Assembly: GCF_901447495.1 (NCBI RefSeq)
Contig: NZ_CABDWS010000008.1
Span: 1 to 61,484, forward strand
Direction of reading: 5' to 3'
Length of the DNA stretch: 61,484 nt
From: Haloimpatiens lingqiaonensis
Lineage (GTDB): Bacteria; Bacillota; Clostridia; Clostridiales; Clostridiaceae
The position numbers and the translations under genes are program-made. The notes beneath the pieces are model-generated. The model had not been told where the DNA came from. It ran no database searches and was given only the letters and a program-made list of their open reading frames with translations. Positions 15,890 through 24,857 of this stretch are shown here, one piece after another (positions within the stretch are counted from its first letter, which is position 1; each line of letters opens with the position of its first letter).

Positions 15890-16729
15890 TTATATATTTC
15901 TCAAGTTTTTCATACTTAAATCTAAAATCTTAGCAGAGTGTGTTATATAGCCAGTGGATATATAGTCAACTCCTGTGGCGGCAATAGAAGCTACGGTGTC
16001 TAAGTTTACATTACCTGAAGCTTCAGTTAAAGCTCTGCCGTTTACCATGGTTACGGCTTTTTTCATGGTTTCTAAATCCATATTGTCTAACATAATAATG
16101 TCTGCTTTAGCCTCTAATGCTTCCTCTAGCATTTGAAGATTTTCAACTTCAACTTCGATTTTTCTTACGAAGGATGCGGCTTCTCTTGCAGCCTTCACAG
16201 CATTTTTAACACCACCTGCGGCACTTATGTGGTTGTCCTTTAAAAGTATTCCATCGGAAAGATTAAACCTATGGTTATGTCCTCCGCCTACTCTTACAGA
16301 GTATTTTTCAAATACTCTCATGTTTGGAGTGGTCTTTCTAGTGTCTAGAAGTTTAGCCTCGGTGCCTTGAAGCTTATCTACAAATTTTCTTGTAATGGTT
16401 GCAATTCCGCTCATTCTTTGAAGAAAATTAAGGGCAGTTCTTTCGCCTATTAAAATATTTCTAGTATTTCCTTCTATAGTAGCTATAAGTGTTTTAGACT
16501 CTACCTTATCTCCATCTTTTTTATAGAATTTAACTTCTACATCTCCTAAAAGAGTAAAAACTCTTTCAAAAACTTGTAGACCTGCTATTATACCATCTTC
16601 CTTGGCAAACAAATCTACTATGGACTTAGAATTTTCATCTATTACAGATGTAGTTGTTATATCTTCATTAGTTACATCTTCTTTTAAAGCAGATAATATA
16701 GCTTCATCAATACTTAAATAGTTCATCAT
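15890..16729 (-). CDS. nadC: Nicotinate-nucleotide pyrophosphorylase (quinolinate phosphoribosyltransferase)
   Basis: The 279-residue enzyme converts quinolinate and PRPP to nicotinate mononucleotide, the third step of de novo NAD synthesis. Family motifs seen are TALNFLQRMSGIAT, LLDTRKTTPNMRVFEKYSVRVGGGHNHRFNLSDGILLKDNH (about 130-170), IMLDNM and EASGNVNLDTV. It is the last gene of nadA-nadB-nadC. Its start overlaps the end of nadB by 23 bases, indicating translational coupling. Confidence 0.95.
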   Translation of the reverse strand: MMNYLSIDEAILSALKEDVTNEDITTTSVIDENSKSIVDLFAKEDGIIAGLQVFERVFTLLGDVEVKFYKKDGDKVESKTLIATIEGNTRNILIGERTALNFLQRMSGIATITRKFVDKLQGTEAKLLDTRKTTPNMRVFEKYSVRVGGGHNHRFNLSDGILLKDNHISAAGGVKNAVKAAREAASFVRKIEVEVENLQMLEEALEAKADIIMLDNMDLETMKKAVTMVNGRALTEASGNVNLDTVASIAATGVDYISTGYITHSAKILDLSMKNLRNI

Positions 16730-18014
16730 GTAAATCCTCCGACCTTCTTTTTAATTCTTGTATTACAATTTTTCTGTTTTCTTTCTTTAAATTTTCAACT
16801 TCACATTTTGTAAAGATTTTTATATTTTCAGCTTTATGTAATTTTATATTATCTATTTTATTATTTATAGAAATAGCAGCTCTTCTGGAGAATACTAATC
16901 CCTCTAAAAGGGAATTGCTAGCAAGTCTGTTAGCACCATGAACGCCAGTACAGCTAATTTCCCCTACGGCATATAGGTTTTCCATGGAAGTTTTTGAATA
17001 CAAATCCACTGATATGCCTCCCATAAAATAATGTTGAGCAGGGGATACAGGTATAGGCTCTTTAGTTATATTTATGCCTTTCTCAAAGCAATGGTTATAT
17101 ATGGATGGAAATCTATTTTCAATATAATCTTTGTCCTTAAAGGAAATATCTAAGTTAACATAAGGCACTTTAAATTTTTTTATTTCACCATATATAGCTT
17201 TTGACACCACATCTCTAGGCAATAGTTCATTCACAAATCTCTCACCTTTAGAATTAAATAAAAGACCGCCTTCACCTCTAACTGCTTCTGAAATAAGAAA
17301 GCGTTTGGAATCTGTATTTTTTTCGTAAAGAGCCGTTGGGTGAAATTGAATGTATTGAAGATTTTCAAGTTTAACATTATTTCTTAAAGCTATGGCAATG
17401 CCGTCACCCGTCATTATTCTTTGATTAGTGGAATTTTTAAATAATCCACCAATACCTCCAGTAGCCAAAACTACAACTTTAGAATGAATGTTTATTTGCT
17501 TTCCATCTTTAAATATTATTCCACCTTCACATTTATTATTTATATTAATTAAATCACATAAATAGGTGTCCTCATATATAGTTATGTTTTTATGCTTTTT
17601 TACCTCATTTATTAAAGTATCTGCAACTATTTCACCAGTGTGATCTTTGCTGTGAACTATTCTATTTATGCTGTGAGCACCTTCACGAGTATATAAAATT
17701 TTATTTTCTGATTTATCTAAGTTCATACCTATATTCATGATATTGTCTATATTTTCTATAGATTCTTCTGCTAATACCTTTACAGACTCAAGCTTATTTT
17801 TGTATTTACCTGCTTTTAAAGTATCTTCAATAAAGCTTGGAATATCATCTTTACTTCTAGCTGTTGCGATTCCACCTTGTGCTAAATAAGTATTGGTGTC
17901 TGTAAGCTTTGATTTTGAAATAAGTAGTACATTTAAGTTTTTATTTAGGTTTAAGGCACAATATAGACCTGAAACCCCGGAGCCTGCAATTAGAACGTCT
18001 ACATTCATTTCCAT
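16707..18014 (-). CDS. nadB: L-aspartate oxidase
   Basis: This FAD-dependent enzyme oxidises L-aspartate to iminoaspartate, the substrate of NadA. The N-terminal dinucleotide fold is VDVLIAGSGVSGLYCALNL. Further signatures are LAQGGIATA, GDGIAIALR, QFHPTALY, EAVRGEGGLL and GGISVD...GEISCTGVHGANRLASNSLLEGLVFSRRAA. At 435 residues it is shorter than enterobacterial NadB (about 540) because the C-terminal helical domain is reduced, which is common in clostridia. It starts 5 bases after nadA. Confidence 0.95.
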   Translation of the reverse strand: MEMNVDVLIAGSGVSGLYCALNLNKNLNVLLISKSKLTDTNTYLAQGGIATARSKDDIPSFIEDTLKAGKYKNKLESVKVLAEESIENIDNIMNIGMNLDKSENKILYTREGAHSINRIVHSKDHTGEIVADTLINEVKKHKNITIYEDTYLCDLININNKCEGGIIFKDGKQINIHSKVVVLATGGIGGLFKNSTNQRIMTGDGIAIALRNNVKLENLQYIQFHPTALYEKNTDSKRFLISEAVRGEGGLLFNSKGERFVNELLPRDVVSKAIYGEIKKFKVPYVNLDISFKDKDYIENRFPSIYNHCFEKGINITKEPIPVSPAQHYFMGGISVDLYSKTSMENLYAVGEISCTGVHGANRLASNSLLEGLVFSRRAAISINNKIDNIKLHKAENIKIFTKCEVENLKKENRKIVIQELKRRSEDLHDELFKY

Positions 18015-18019
18015 AATTT

Positions 18020-18931
18020 TTACCTAGCCATTTCGTGCATATTCATTAAAGCCCTATGAGCTTTAATTCTTGTATCTTCGTCTAATATAATTTCATTTTG
18101 CATATTTAAAAGACTACCATATACATCTTCAAGAGTGGTTTTCTTCATATTATTACAAATCATGCCGCTATCTATAACATGGAAGTTTTTATTAGGATTA
18201 CTTTTCTTTAATTCATAAAGAACGCCTTCCTCTGTTACTATTATGTAGTTTTTATTAGTGCTTTCAGTGGCATGTTTTATAATCCCAGAAGTACTTCCTA
18301 TGTAGTCTGCTATGTTTCTTATTTCCTTATTACATTCAGGATGTACAAGAATTTTTACATCTTCTAAGGAATTTTTTAATTTTAAAATACTTTCTTTTTC
18401 TATTTTTTCATGAGTTGGGCAGAAACCTTCCCATAAAATAAATTTTTTGTCTGGGAATTGTTCTGCTATGTAACCACCTAAGTTTCTATCAGGAAGGAAT
18501 ATAATTTCCTGGTTGTCAACTTTCTTCATTATTTTTAGAGCACTGGATGAAGTAACACATACATCACAAAGAGCTTTAACTTCTGTAGATGAGTTTATAT
18601 AACACACAGTTAAAGCTTTAGGATGCTGATTTTTTAATTTTATTAAATCAGCAGTATTGGCCATATCAGCCATAGGACATCCCGCATCAAGCACTGGAAA
18701 TAACACTGTCTTTTCAGGAGATAAAATTTTAGCACTTTCCGCCATAAACTTTACACCACAGAAAACTATTACAGATTCTTTGCAATCTCTTGCAATTTCA
18801 CTTAAATAGTAGGAGTCGCCTACTGCATCAGCAATATCTTGAATTTCTGGTATTTGATAATAGTGTGCAAGAATTATTGCATTTTTTTCCTTCTTAAGTT
18901 TTAAAATTTGGTCTTTAATATCCTTTTCCAT
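18020..18931 (-). CDS. nadA: Quinolinate synthase A
   Basis: This 303-residue [4Fe-4S] enzyme condenses iminoaspartate with dihydroxyacetone phosphate to quinolinate. Motifs are AIILAHYYQIPEIQDIADAVGDS near the N-terminus, VFCGVKFMAESAKILSP, CPMADMA, LPDRNLGGY, HPECNKEI and DSGMICNN. The cysteines in CGVKFMAES, the WEGFCPTHE segment and GMIC are the likely cluster ligands. It is the first gene of the nad operon, with a GGGAAGCGGGG ribosome region. Confidence 0.95.
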   Translation of the reverse strand: MEKDIKDQILKLKKEKNAIILAHYYQIPEIQDIADAVGDSYYLSEIARDCKESVIVFCGVKFMAESAKILSPEKTVLFPVLDAGCPMADMANTADLIKLKNQHPKALTVCYINSSTEVKALCDVCVTSSSALKIMKKVDNQEIIFLPDRNLGGYIAEQFPDKKFILWEGFCPTHEKIEKESILKLKNSLEDVKILVHPECNKEIRNIADYIGSTSGIIKHATESTNKNYIIVTEEGVLYELKKSNPNKNFHVIDSGMICNNMKKTTLEDVYGSLLNMQNEIILDEDTRIKAHRALMNMHEMAR

Positions 18932-18966
18932 TTTTACCCCGCTTCCCTCAATTGTTTTATTCCATA

Positions 18967-19015
18967 ATCGTCAGCTGTTACTTCCTTTTATATAAAGGAT
19001 TGAAGAGCTGATGAT
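18967..19015 (-). promoter_or_regulatory. Structured 5' leader of the nad operon
   Basis: On the mRNA strand, ATCATCAGCT and AGCTGACGAT form an outer stem. A symmetric 6/6 internal loop follows, then an inner TCCTTT/AAAGGA stem with a 5-base cap. It lies 36 bases before the nadA start. It matches no riboswitch class I can name; a role as control element is possible but unproven. Confidence 0.45.
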
Positions 19016-19048
19016 TGGTGGATAGGTTAATATAACAACTTTGTAAAT

Positions 19049-19097
19049 AGTATATCATTGCAATATATACAATTCAATAATTTAAAAATATTGCAAT
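19049..19097 (-). promoter_or_regulatory. nad operon promoter with paired ATTGCAAT palindromes
   Basis: On the minus strand TTGAAT (19072-19077) and TATACT (19049-19054) are 17 bases apart. The 8-bp palindrome ATTGCAAT occurs twice, in the spacer (19057-19064) and upstream of the -35 box (19090-19097), 33 bases apart centre to centre, about three helical turns. This fits a cooperative repressor. The identity of the regulator is unknown. Confidence 0.55.
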
Positions 19098-19161
19098 AAT
19101 TATTTTATGAGTTTTTGGAATAGTTAAATACCATAGTCATAATGAAGTTTTTTTTAGAAAT

Positions 19162-19196
19162 AAAAAAAGCTGCTTATAGATATATTTATAAGCAGC
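19162..19196 (-). terminator. Terminator of the LolD-type ATPase unit
   Basis: GCTGCTTATA (19169-19178) pairs perfectly with TATAAGCAGC (19187-19196). On the minus strand the stem is followed by seven T, a strong Rho-independent terminator. Confidence 0.8.
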
Positions 19197-19219
19197 CTAT
19201 GGAATATTAAAAGTCCACA

Positions 19220-19303
19220 TTACTCTAATGTTCTAATGGATGATATTATGCTATTAGAGGTTACATTAAGTATTTTGCCATTATTACCTAAAAAACTCTT
19301 CAT
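19220..19303 (-). pseudogene. Deletion remnant of an FtsX-type ABC permease (27 codons)
   Basis: The frame MKSFLGNNGKILNVTS...SIISSIRTLE starts at an ATG overlapping the stop of the ATPase gene (ATGA). Its first four residues (MKSF) equal the start of all four permeases at 25.9-36.5 kb. Its last residues (SIISSIRTLE) match their C-termini (for example SIIDSIRIQE and SIVDSIRGVE). The roughly 800 codons between are gone, leaving head fused to tail in frame. The ATPase thus once had its own permease in the operon. Confidence 0.65.
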
Positions 19304-19983
19304 GCAGTAACCCTTTTATCATCCACTATTTCTCCATCTCTAAGGGTTATAATTCTATCTGCAAGGGAAGCTATTTTAGGGTCATGAGTTATCATTACAA
19401 GAGTTTGATTATATTTTTTAATGGACATGGTTAAAAGCTCCAAAACTTCTTGACTATTCTTAGTGTCTAGATTTCCAGTAGGTTCATCTGCAAAGATTAT
19501 TTTAGGTTTAGTGGCAAGGGCTCTAGCTATAGAGGCTCTTTGTTGTTGACCTCCAGATATTTCTCCTGGAAGATGCTTTTTTCTGTCCTCTAGTCCTAAG
19601 GTTTTTATAAGCTCATGTATATATTGTTCATCAATTTTTTTGCCATCCATAAGAAGAGGAAGTTTTATGTTTTCTTCAATAGTTAATATAGGAATTAAAT
19701 TAAAAAATTGAAATATAAAACCTATATTTCTCCTTCTAAATCTTGAAAGCTCCTTTTCGCTCATTTCATGTATATCATGACCATCTATACGCACGTGTCC
19801 AGCAGATGGCTTGTCAAGACCTGCAAGGAGGTGTAAAAGAGTACTTTTTCCAGAGCCACTAGGCCCAATTATAGCAGTAAATTCTCCTTCTTTTATGCCG
19901 ATATCTGTAGGCTTTAGTGCTTTAACAGCAGCTTCCCCAAAGCCATAAGTTTTTTGAAGATATTCTGTTTTTAAAATTTCCAT
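19300..19983 (-). CDS. ABC transporter ATP-binding protein, LolD/MacB type
   Basis: The 227-residue ATPase of the family that works with FtsX/MacB permeases shows Walker A GPSGSGKST (about 39-47), Q-loop FQFFNLIPILTIEEN, signature ISGGQQQRASIARAL, Walker B IIFADEPTGNLD and H-loop ITHD. Its cognate permease gene directly downstream is reduced to 27 codons. The nearest full FtsX permeases are four genes at 25.9-36.5 kb that lack an ATPase of this type. It may energise them in trans (inference). Confidence 0.88.
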   Translation of the reverse strand: MEILKTEYLQKTYGFGEAAVKALKPTDIGIKEGEFTAIIGPSGSGKSTLLHLLAGLDKPSAGHVRIDGHDIHEMSEKELSRFRRRNIGFIFQFFNLIPILTIEENIKLPLLMDGKKIDEQYIHELIKTLGLEDRKKHLPGEISGGQQQRASIARALATKPKIIFADEPTGNLDTKNSQEVLELLTMSIKKYNQTLVMITHDPKIASLADRIITLRDGEIVDDKRVTA

Positions 19984-20087
19984 GGTAAAGCCCCCTATTT
20001 AAAATGTATTTTTGAGATTACCTATGTAATTATAAAGTATTACGGTATTATTGTGTAATAGATACTAACTTATGATAAAATTACACC

Positions 20088-20122
20088 ATTTATGGTAAAT
20101 ATATTAATAATATACCATAAAT
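20088..20122. promoter_or_regulatory. Inverted repeat between divergent ATPase and RiPP-cluster genes
   Basis: Arms ATTTATGGTA and TACCATAAAT (10 bp, perfect) enclose an AT-rich centre. The repeat sits in the 235-base divergent region, just upstream of the RiPP-cluster promoter, and is a plausible shared operator. Confidence 0.5.
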
Positions 20123-20149
20123 AATTATAAAATTCAAAATAATATAAAT

Positions 20150-20178
20150 TTGACAATAATAGTATAAAATGATAATTT
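20150..20178 (+). promoter_or_regulatory. Promoter of the RiPP cluster
   Basis: TTGACA and TAATTT are separated by 17 bases, about 40 bases ahead of the exporter start codon. It probably drives the exporter, protease and maturase genes, which are tightly packed. Confidence 0.6.
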
Positions 20179-20218
20179 ATATATGACAGTAGTATATTAT
20201 TTAAAAGAGGAGACAGAT

Positions 20219-22042
20219 ATGTATAAATTTAAGAAAAAGTTTCTCTCTAAAAATGATGTAACACTATTAAAGAGAACTTTTAATTATGTAAAACCATATA
20301 AAATGAGATTTTTTATATTTTTAATGTTTACTATCATAATAATATTACTAGGGATAGTTCAACCTTTGATATGGGGTAGTATTGTACAATGTTTAGCTTA
20401 TAAAGATTATAAATCTATCTTCAATAAACTTATTTATTTGTTAGTAGTTTTTTTATTAGAATCTACTAGTCAGTTTGTTAAAAATTATAATCAGACTATT
20501 TTAAGTAATGATTTGTCCTATGATTTAAAAGTGGACATGTATAGTAAAATGTTGAATTTACCTATGAAAGTTTTTGATAGGAACAATGTTGGAGAGTTTA
20601 TATCAAGACTTCAAGGAGATATATTCACATTAAGTAGCATTATAACAAATGATTTGGTTAACATTATCATAGATATATTGAAAATTATAGTTCTAGGTAT
20701 TGTAATATTTAAAATAAACATAATTCTATCTTTTATAGTTTTAGCAGTATTTCCATTTTCATATATATGTTTTGTTACATTTGGTAAAAAATTAAGAAAT
20801 ATTAACGGAGAAATTAAGACATTAAATGATAGATATTTTAGTATCCTTCAGCAGGCTTTGATAGGTATAAAACATATAAAGGCATATGGATTAAAAGAAA
20901 AGAGTTGTATTAATTATAAAGATATTTCAAAAAAGATAAAATACAAAGAGATAAAAATAAGTATCACTGGAAATTTGTCTTTTGTAATTTCAAGTATTAT
21001 AAATTATTTAGATGATTTAATAGTTATAGCATTGGGAATATATTTTATATCTAAAAATACATTAAGTATACAGTATTTTATAGCATTTGTGTCTTATTCA
21101 GGGCAATTTTCTCAATCACTCATTTCAGTTACTAAAATAAACTCAAATATACAGGAGGCTCTGGTGTCCTTAGAAAGAATATTTGGCTTAATAGATAATA
21201 TTGATTTTCCTAAAGAGAAATTTGGGGATAAGTGTATAGAAAATATTTATAGGGATATAGAGTTTCAAAGTGTTGAATTTTCTTATGAAAATAATAAGAA
21301 AATACTTAAAAATATTAAATTCAATGTCCAAAAGAATCAACTTACAGCTATAGTGGGAAGAAATGGTAGTGGTAAATCCACTATATTTAATCTTCTTTTA
21401 AATTTTTATAAACCTAATCATGGAGAGATATTGATTGATGGAATTGATATAAGAGATTTGACTGAAGAATCTATAAGAAAAAATATTTCAATTGTACAAC
21501 AACAACCTTTTTTATTTAATTTATCTATAAAAGAAAATATGAAACTAGCTAATCCAAAATCAACAGAAGAAGAAATTGAACAAGTTTGTAAACAAGTCTT
21601 TATGCATGAATATATAATGGGGTTAGATGAAGAATATGATACGGTAATTAATGAAGAGGCTAGTAATTTATCTGGTGGGCAAAAACAAAGATTGGCACTT
21701 GCTATGTGCATGCTAAGAAAAACACCCATTATCCTTTTAGATGAAGCTACTGCTGCTATGGATGCAGAGGCAGAATATTTAATAAGTGAAGCTATAAATA
21801 ATATTTCTAAAGATAGAACGGTTATAGTAATCACTCATAATCTATCAATGATTAGAAACGCTGATAAAATTATTGTATTAGATGAGGGAAAAATAGTTGG
21901 ACAAGGATCTCATGAGTATTTGATTAAAAATAATCTAGTTTATAAAGATTTATATAGTCACGAATTTGATTTGTTAAGAGAGGATATGGAATTAAAAGTA
22001 TTAGCAGAAACCAGTGCTGGGGTGAGCAAGGATGATAAATAA
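20219..22042 (+). CDS. ABC exporter (fused permease-ATPase) of the RiPP cluster
   Basis: The 607-residue half-transporter has an N-terminal six-helix exporter membrane domain (about 25-320) and a C-terminal ATPase with Walker A GRNGSGKST (about 378-386), signature LSGGQ, Walker B IILLDEATAAMD and H-loop ITHN. There is no N-terminal C39 peptidase domain, unlike many bacteriocin exporters; a separate S8 protease gene follows instead. The ATG at 20219 follows AGAGGAG. Its 3' end overlaps the protease gene by 11 bases. Its likely role is export of the modified peptide, by context. Confidence 0.85.
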   Translation: MYKFKKKFLSKNDVTLLKRTFNYVKPYKMRFFIFLMFTIIIILLGIVQPLIWGSIVQCLAYKDYKSIFNKLIYLLVVFLLESTSQFVKNYNQTILSNDLSYDLKVDMYSKMLNLPMKVFDRNNVGEFISRLQGDIFTLSSIITNDLVNIIIDILKIIVLGIVIFKINIILSFIVLAVFPFSYICFVTFGKKLRNINGEIKTLNDRYFSILQQALIGIKHIKAYGLKEKSCINYKDISKKIKYKEIKISITGNLSFVISSIINYLDDLIVIALGIYFISKNTLSIQYFIAFVSYSGQFSQSLISVTKINSNIQEALVSLERIFGLIDNIDFPKEKFGDKCIENIYRDIEFQSVEFSYENNKKILKNIKFNVQKNQLTAIVGRNGSGKSTIFNLLLNFYKPNHGEILIDGIDIRDLTEESIRKNISIVQQQPFLFNLSIKENMKLANPKSTEEEIEQVCKQVFMHEYIMGLDEEYDTVINEEASNLSGGQKQRLALAMCMLRKTPIILLDEATAAMDAEAEYLISEAINNISKDRTVIVITHNLSMIRNADKIIVLDEGKIVGQGSHEYLIKNNLVYKDLYSHEFDLLREDMELKVLAETSAGVSKDDK

Positions 22043-22682
22043 TAAAGTTAGAGTTGTGATTATTGATAGTGGTATAGATAGGAGTAAAAACAATTTAAAA
22101 GATAATGTAATTGAAGCTATATCTATAAAAATAAATTCTAAAGGGTATATAGAAAAAACTGAAGAATCTGTGGCTAACAATGATCATGGCACTTTAGTAG
22201 CAAGTTGTATTAAATATATATATGACAATGTAGAATTGATAGATATAAATATACTAGATAAAAATCTTACAACTGATGGGAGGGTGCTTTTAAAAGCTTT
22301 AGAAGAATCTACAAAATATAATCCTGATATTATACATTTAAGTTTAGGAACTACTAAGTTTAAATATTGGTTTCCTTTAAAAAGAATAGTAAGAAAATTG
22401 CGAAAAAACAATATCATTGTAATTTCAGCAGCTAATAATTATGGATTAAAATCTTATCCAGCTTATTTAAAGGGTGTCATAGGGGTTAGGGGTAAAGAAG
22501 TAGAGGATCTAAATTGGCATATATATGAAGATGGTTTTTATTATGCACCATACAAGTTGCCAAAGGAATTGTGTTATAAAAAAAATCAAGAGAAAATTAG
22601 GGGTACAAGTATAGCTGCTGCATATATAACAGGTTATTTTTGTAAGTATGTTAAAAATGGTAATAAAAATATAATATTTTAA
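22032..22682 (+). CDS. Small subtilisin-like (S8) serine protease of the RiPP cluster
   Basis: The 216-residue protein has the subtilase triad: Asp12 (VIIDSGID), His52 (NNDHGT) and Ser193 (RGTSIAAAY), with Asn135/136 (SAANN) at the oxyanion position. No signal peptide or propeptide is visible, so it probably acts in the cytoplasm. It is shorter than secreted subtilisins (about 275). Being co-encoded with a radical SAM maturase and a Cys-rich precursor, it is the best candidate for leader removal (inference). Confidence 0.85.
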   Translation: MINNKVRVVIIDSGIDRSKNNLKDNVIEAISIKINSKGYIEKTEESVANNDHGTLVASCIKYIYDNVELIDINILDKNLTTDGRVLLKALEESTKYNPDIIHLSLGTTKFKYWFPLKRIVRKLRKNNIIVISAANNYGLKSYPAYLKGVIGVRGKEVEDLNWHIYEDGFYYAPYKLPKELCYKKNQEKIRGTSIAAAYITGYFCKYVKNGNKNIIF

Positions 22683-22707
22683 TAAATTTTAGTGGGGGCG
22701 TGAGTAT

Positions 22708-24837
22708 ATGGATAATAAAGACATTAAAATGGGTCAGCTTCTTGAGAGTTGGGAGGGAAATAATGAAGATAAGAAGGTTAAAAATATTACTTTATGTGTA
22801 ACAGAAGATTGCAATTTAGCTTGCAAGTATTGTTATATGACAGGAAAAAATCATAGAAAAAAGATGACTTTCGAAACAGCTAAAAAATGTATAGATTATA
22901 TACTTTCTAATAGAGAGGAATTTAGCGAGGGGTCTGTGGTTTGGGACTTTATAGGAGGAGAACCTTTTTTAGAAATTGATTTAATAGATAAAGTATGTGA
23001 TTACATAAAAATGAAAATGTTTATGTTAGATCACCCTTGGTTTGATTCATATAGATTTAGCTTTTCTACAAATGGACTTTTATACCACACGGAAAAAGTA
23101 CAAAGTTTTATAAAGAAGAATAAATCTCATTTATCCATAGGGATTAGTATAGATGGAAATAAAACAAAACATGATTTGCAGAGGGTATATCCCAGTGGAA
23201 AAGGTTCATATGATGATGTAATGAAAAATGTTCCTTTATGGTTAAAGCAGTTTCCTAATGAAAGTACAAAAGCTACATTTTCACATAATGATTTACCATA
23301 TCTTAAGGATAGTATTATAAGTTTGTGGAACAATGGCATAAAGGAAGTTGCTGCTAATGTTATATTTGAAGATGTATGGCAAGAGGGGGATGATAAAATA
23401 CTAGAAAAGCAATTAGATGAACTTGGGGACTATATATTAGAAAATAAATTATGGAATGAATACTATGTTAGATTTTTTGATCCATCCATAGGTAATCCTT
23501 TAAGAAAGGAATCGTTGGAAAGAAACTTTTGCGGTGCAGGTAAAATGTTAGCCATAGATTGTGACGGAAATTTCTTTCCATGCATAAGATTTGTAGACTT
23601 TGCTTTGGAGAAAAGAAACGGAAGGTGTATTGGAAATGTAGAAAAAGGCATAAACAAGGATAAATTGAGGACATTTGATGCACTGACATTGCAAGATCAA
23701 AGTAAAGAGGAATGTATTAACTGTGAAGTAGCTACAGGATGTGCATGGTGTACGGGATTCAATTATGATGATTCAGGTTCTATTTATAAAAGGAGTACAC
23801 ATATATGTAAGCTTCATAAGGCTACAGTTAGGGCAAATAAAAGATTTTGGGCAAAATACGAAAAGCTTACTGGAAATCCATCCCTAAGAAGAGAATACGA
23901 AAATGTTGAAGACAAAAAATATATGCTAGTAATGCTCCAAGATGATATAACTCCACACTGCTCATATAGAAATAAAAAAGGTACTAAAAATAAAATGAGC
24001 ATGGAATTAATTGATAGAGCAATGGAATTTGCCAGTGAAAATGATTTTGAAATAGTTTTTATGGGGGAAAAAGGTGAAACACCCATAAAAAACAAAGGTT
24101 TTTATATGTCTTTGGTAGATTCAAATTCTAAAGAAGCAAATAAAAAGTCCATAGTAATTTATGATAATGATGTTTCTAAAATAAACAAGAATTCAGACAC
24201 ATGCATTTTACTTATAAACAAAGATAATATACAAAATATAACAACATATATAAAGAATTTGCCAAAAGACTATATAAGAATAAATTTGGTTTTGGAAGAT
24301 ATAGATAGTTGGAACCGAAAACATATTGAATTGTATAAGGAGGAGCTAAATAGCCTTGTAGAAGTTATTCAAAAAACGTATGTGGATAATCAACCTTTGG
24401 AGGTAAATGTTATCACAGATAGAATTAATTTTAATTCTCATAATGAATGTACAGCAGGAACTAAAACCATAACATTAGCACCAAATGGTAAGTTCTATAT
24501 ATGTCCAGCATTTTATTATGATGACGTAGAAGATTCTATAGGAAGTTTAGAAGAAGGAATTTTAAATAAGGATGAATGCTTACTATCAATAGAAAACGCA
24601 CCAATTTGTAGGAAGTGTGATGCTTATCAATGTAAGGCTTGTAGATATTTAAATAAAAAATTAACTGAAGAGTATAATGTTTCACCCAAAATACAATGTA
24701 ACATAAGTCATTATGAAAGAGAAGCTACTAGAAAGTTACAAAGTAAATTAGTAAAAAGAAGATTAATAAACGCTGGAAGCATTATAGAAAAGTTAGAATA
24801 TGTAGATCCTTTAGATAAAATATTATATGAAAATTAA
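22708..24837 (+). CDS. Radical SAM/SPASM peptide maturase, CxxxC-repeat target type
   Basis: The radical SAM cluster motif is CNLACKYC (C35, C39, C42). A first SPASM-like cysteine region follows at about 270-370 (FCGAGKMLAIDCDGNFFPC, ECINCEVATGCAWC). The second half (about 400-709) lacks a radical SAM motif but ends in another SPASM-like set (CTAGTKTITLAPNGKFYICPAF, CRKCDAYQCKAC). At 709 residues it looks like a maturase fused to a second peptide-modification module. Enzymes of this type install thioether or similar links on Cys-rich precursors; the precursor encoded at 25230 is the obvious substrate. The start has a strong GGGGGCG site. Confidence 0.88.
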   Translation: MDNKDIKMGQLLESWEGNNEDKKVKNITLCVTEDCNLACKYCYMTGKNHRKKMTFETAKKCIDYILSNREEFSEGSVVWDFIGGEPFLEIDLIDKVCDYIKMKMFMLDHPWFDSYRFSFSTNGLLYHTEKVQSFIKKNKSHLSIGISIDGNKTKHDLQRVYPSGKGSYDDVMKNVPLWLKQFPNESTKATFSHNDLPYLKDSIISLWNNGIKEVAANVIFEDVWQEGDDKILEKQLDELGDYILENKLWNEYYVRFFDPSIGNPLRKESLERNFCGAGKMLAIDCDGNFFPCIRFVDFALEKRNGRCIGNVEKGINKDKLRTFDALTLQDQSKEECINCEVATGCAWCTGFNYDDSGSIYKRSTHICKLHKATVRANKRFWAKYEKLTGNPSLRREYENVEDKKYMLVMLQDDITPHCSYRNKKGTKNKMSMELIDRAMEFASENDFEIVFMGEKGETPIKNKGFYMSLVDSNSKEANKKSIVIYDNDVSKINKNSDTCILLINKDNIQNITTYIKNLPKDYIRINLVLEDIDSWNRKHIELYKEELNSLVEVIQKTYVDNQPLEVNVITDRINFNSHNECTAGTKTITLAPNGKFYICPAFYYDDVEDSIGSLEEGILNKDECLLSIENAPICRKCDAYQCKACRYLNKKLTEEYNVSPKIQCNISHYEREATRKLQSKLVKRRLINAGSIIEKLEYVDPLDKILYEN

Positions 24838-24857
24838 TGGAAGAAAAGAGGGATAAA

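Noticed and set aside
20219-22042. Bacteriocin exporter with C39 leader peptidase
   Set aside because: The first 25 residues lead straight into the membrane domain and there is no Cys/His peptidase region. The separate S8 protease fits leader cleavage better.
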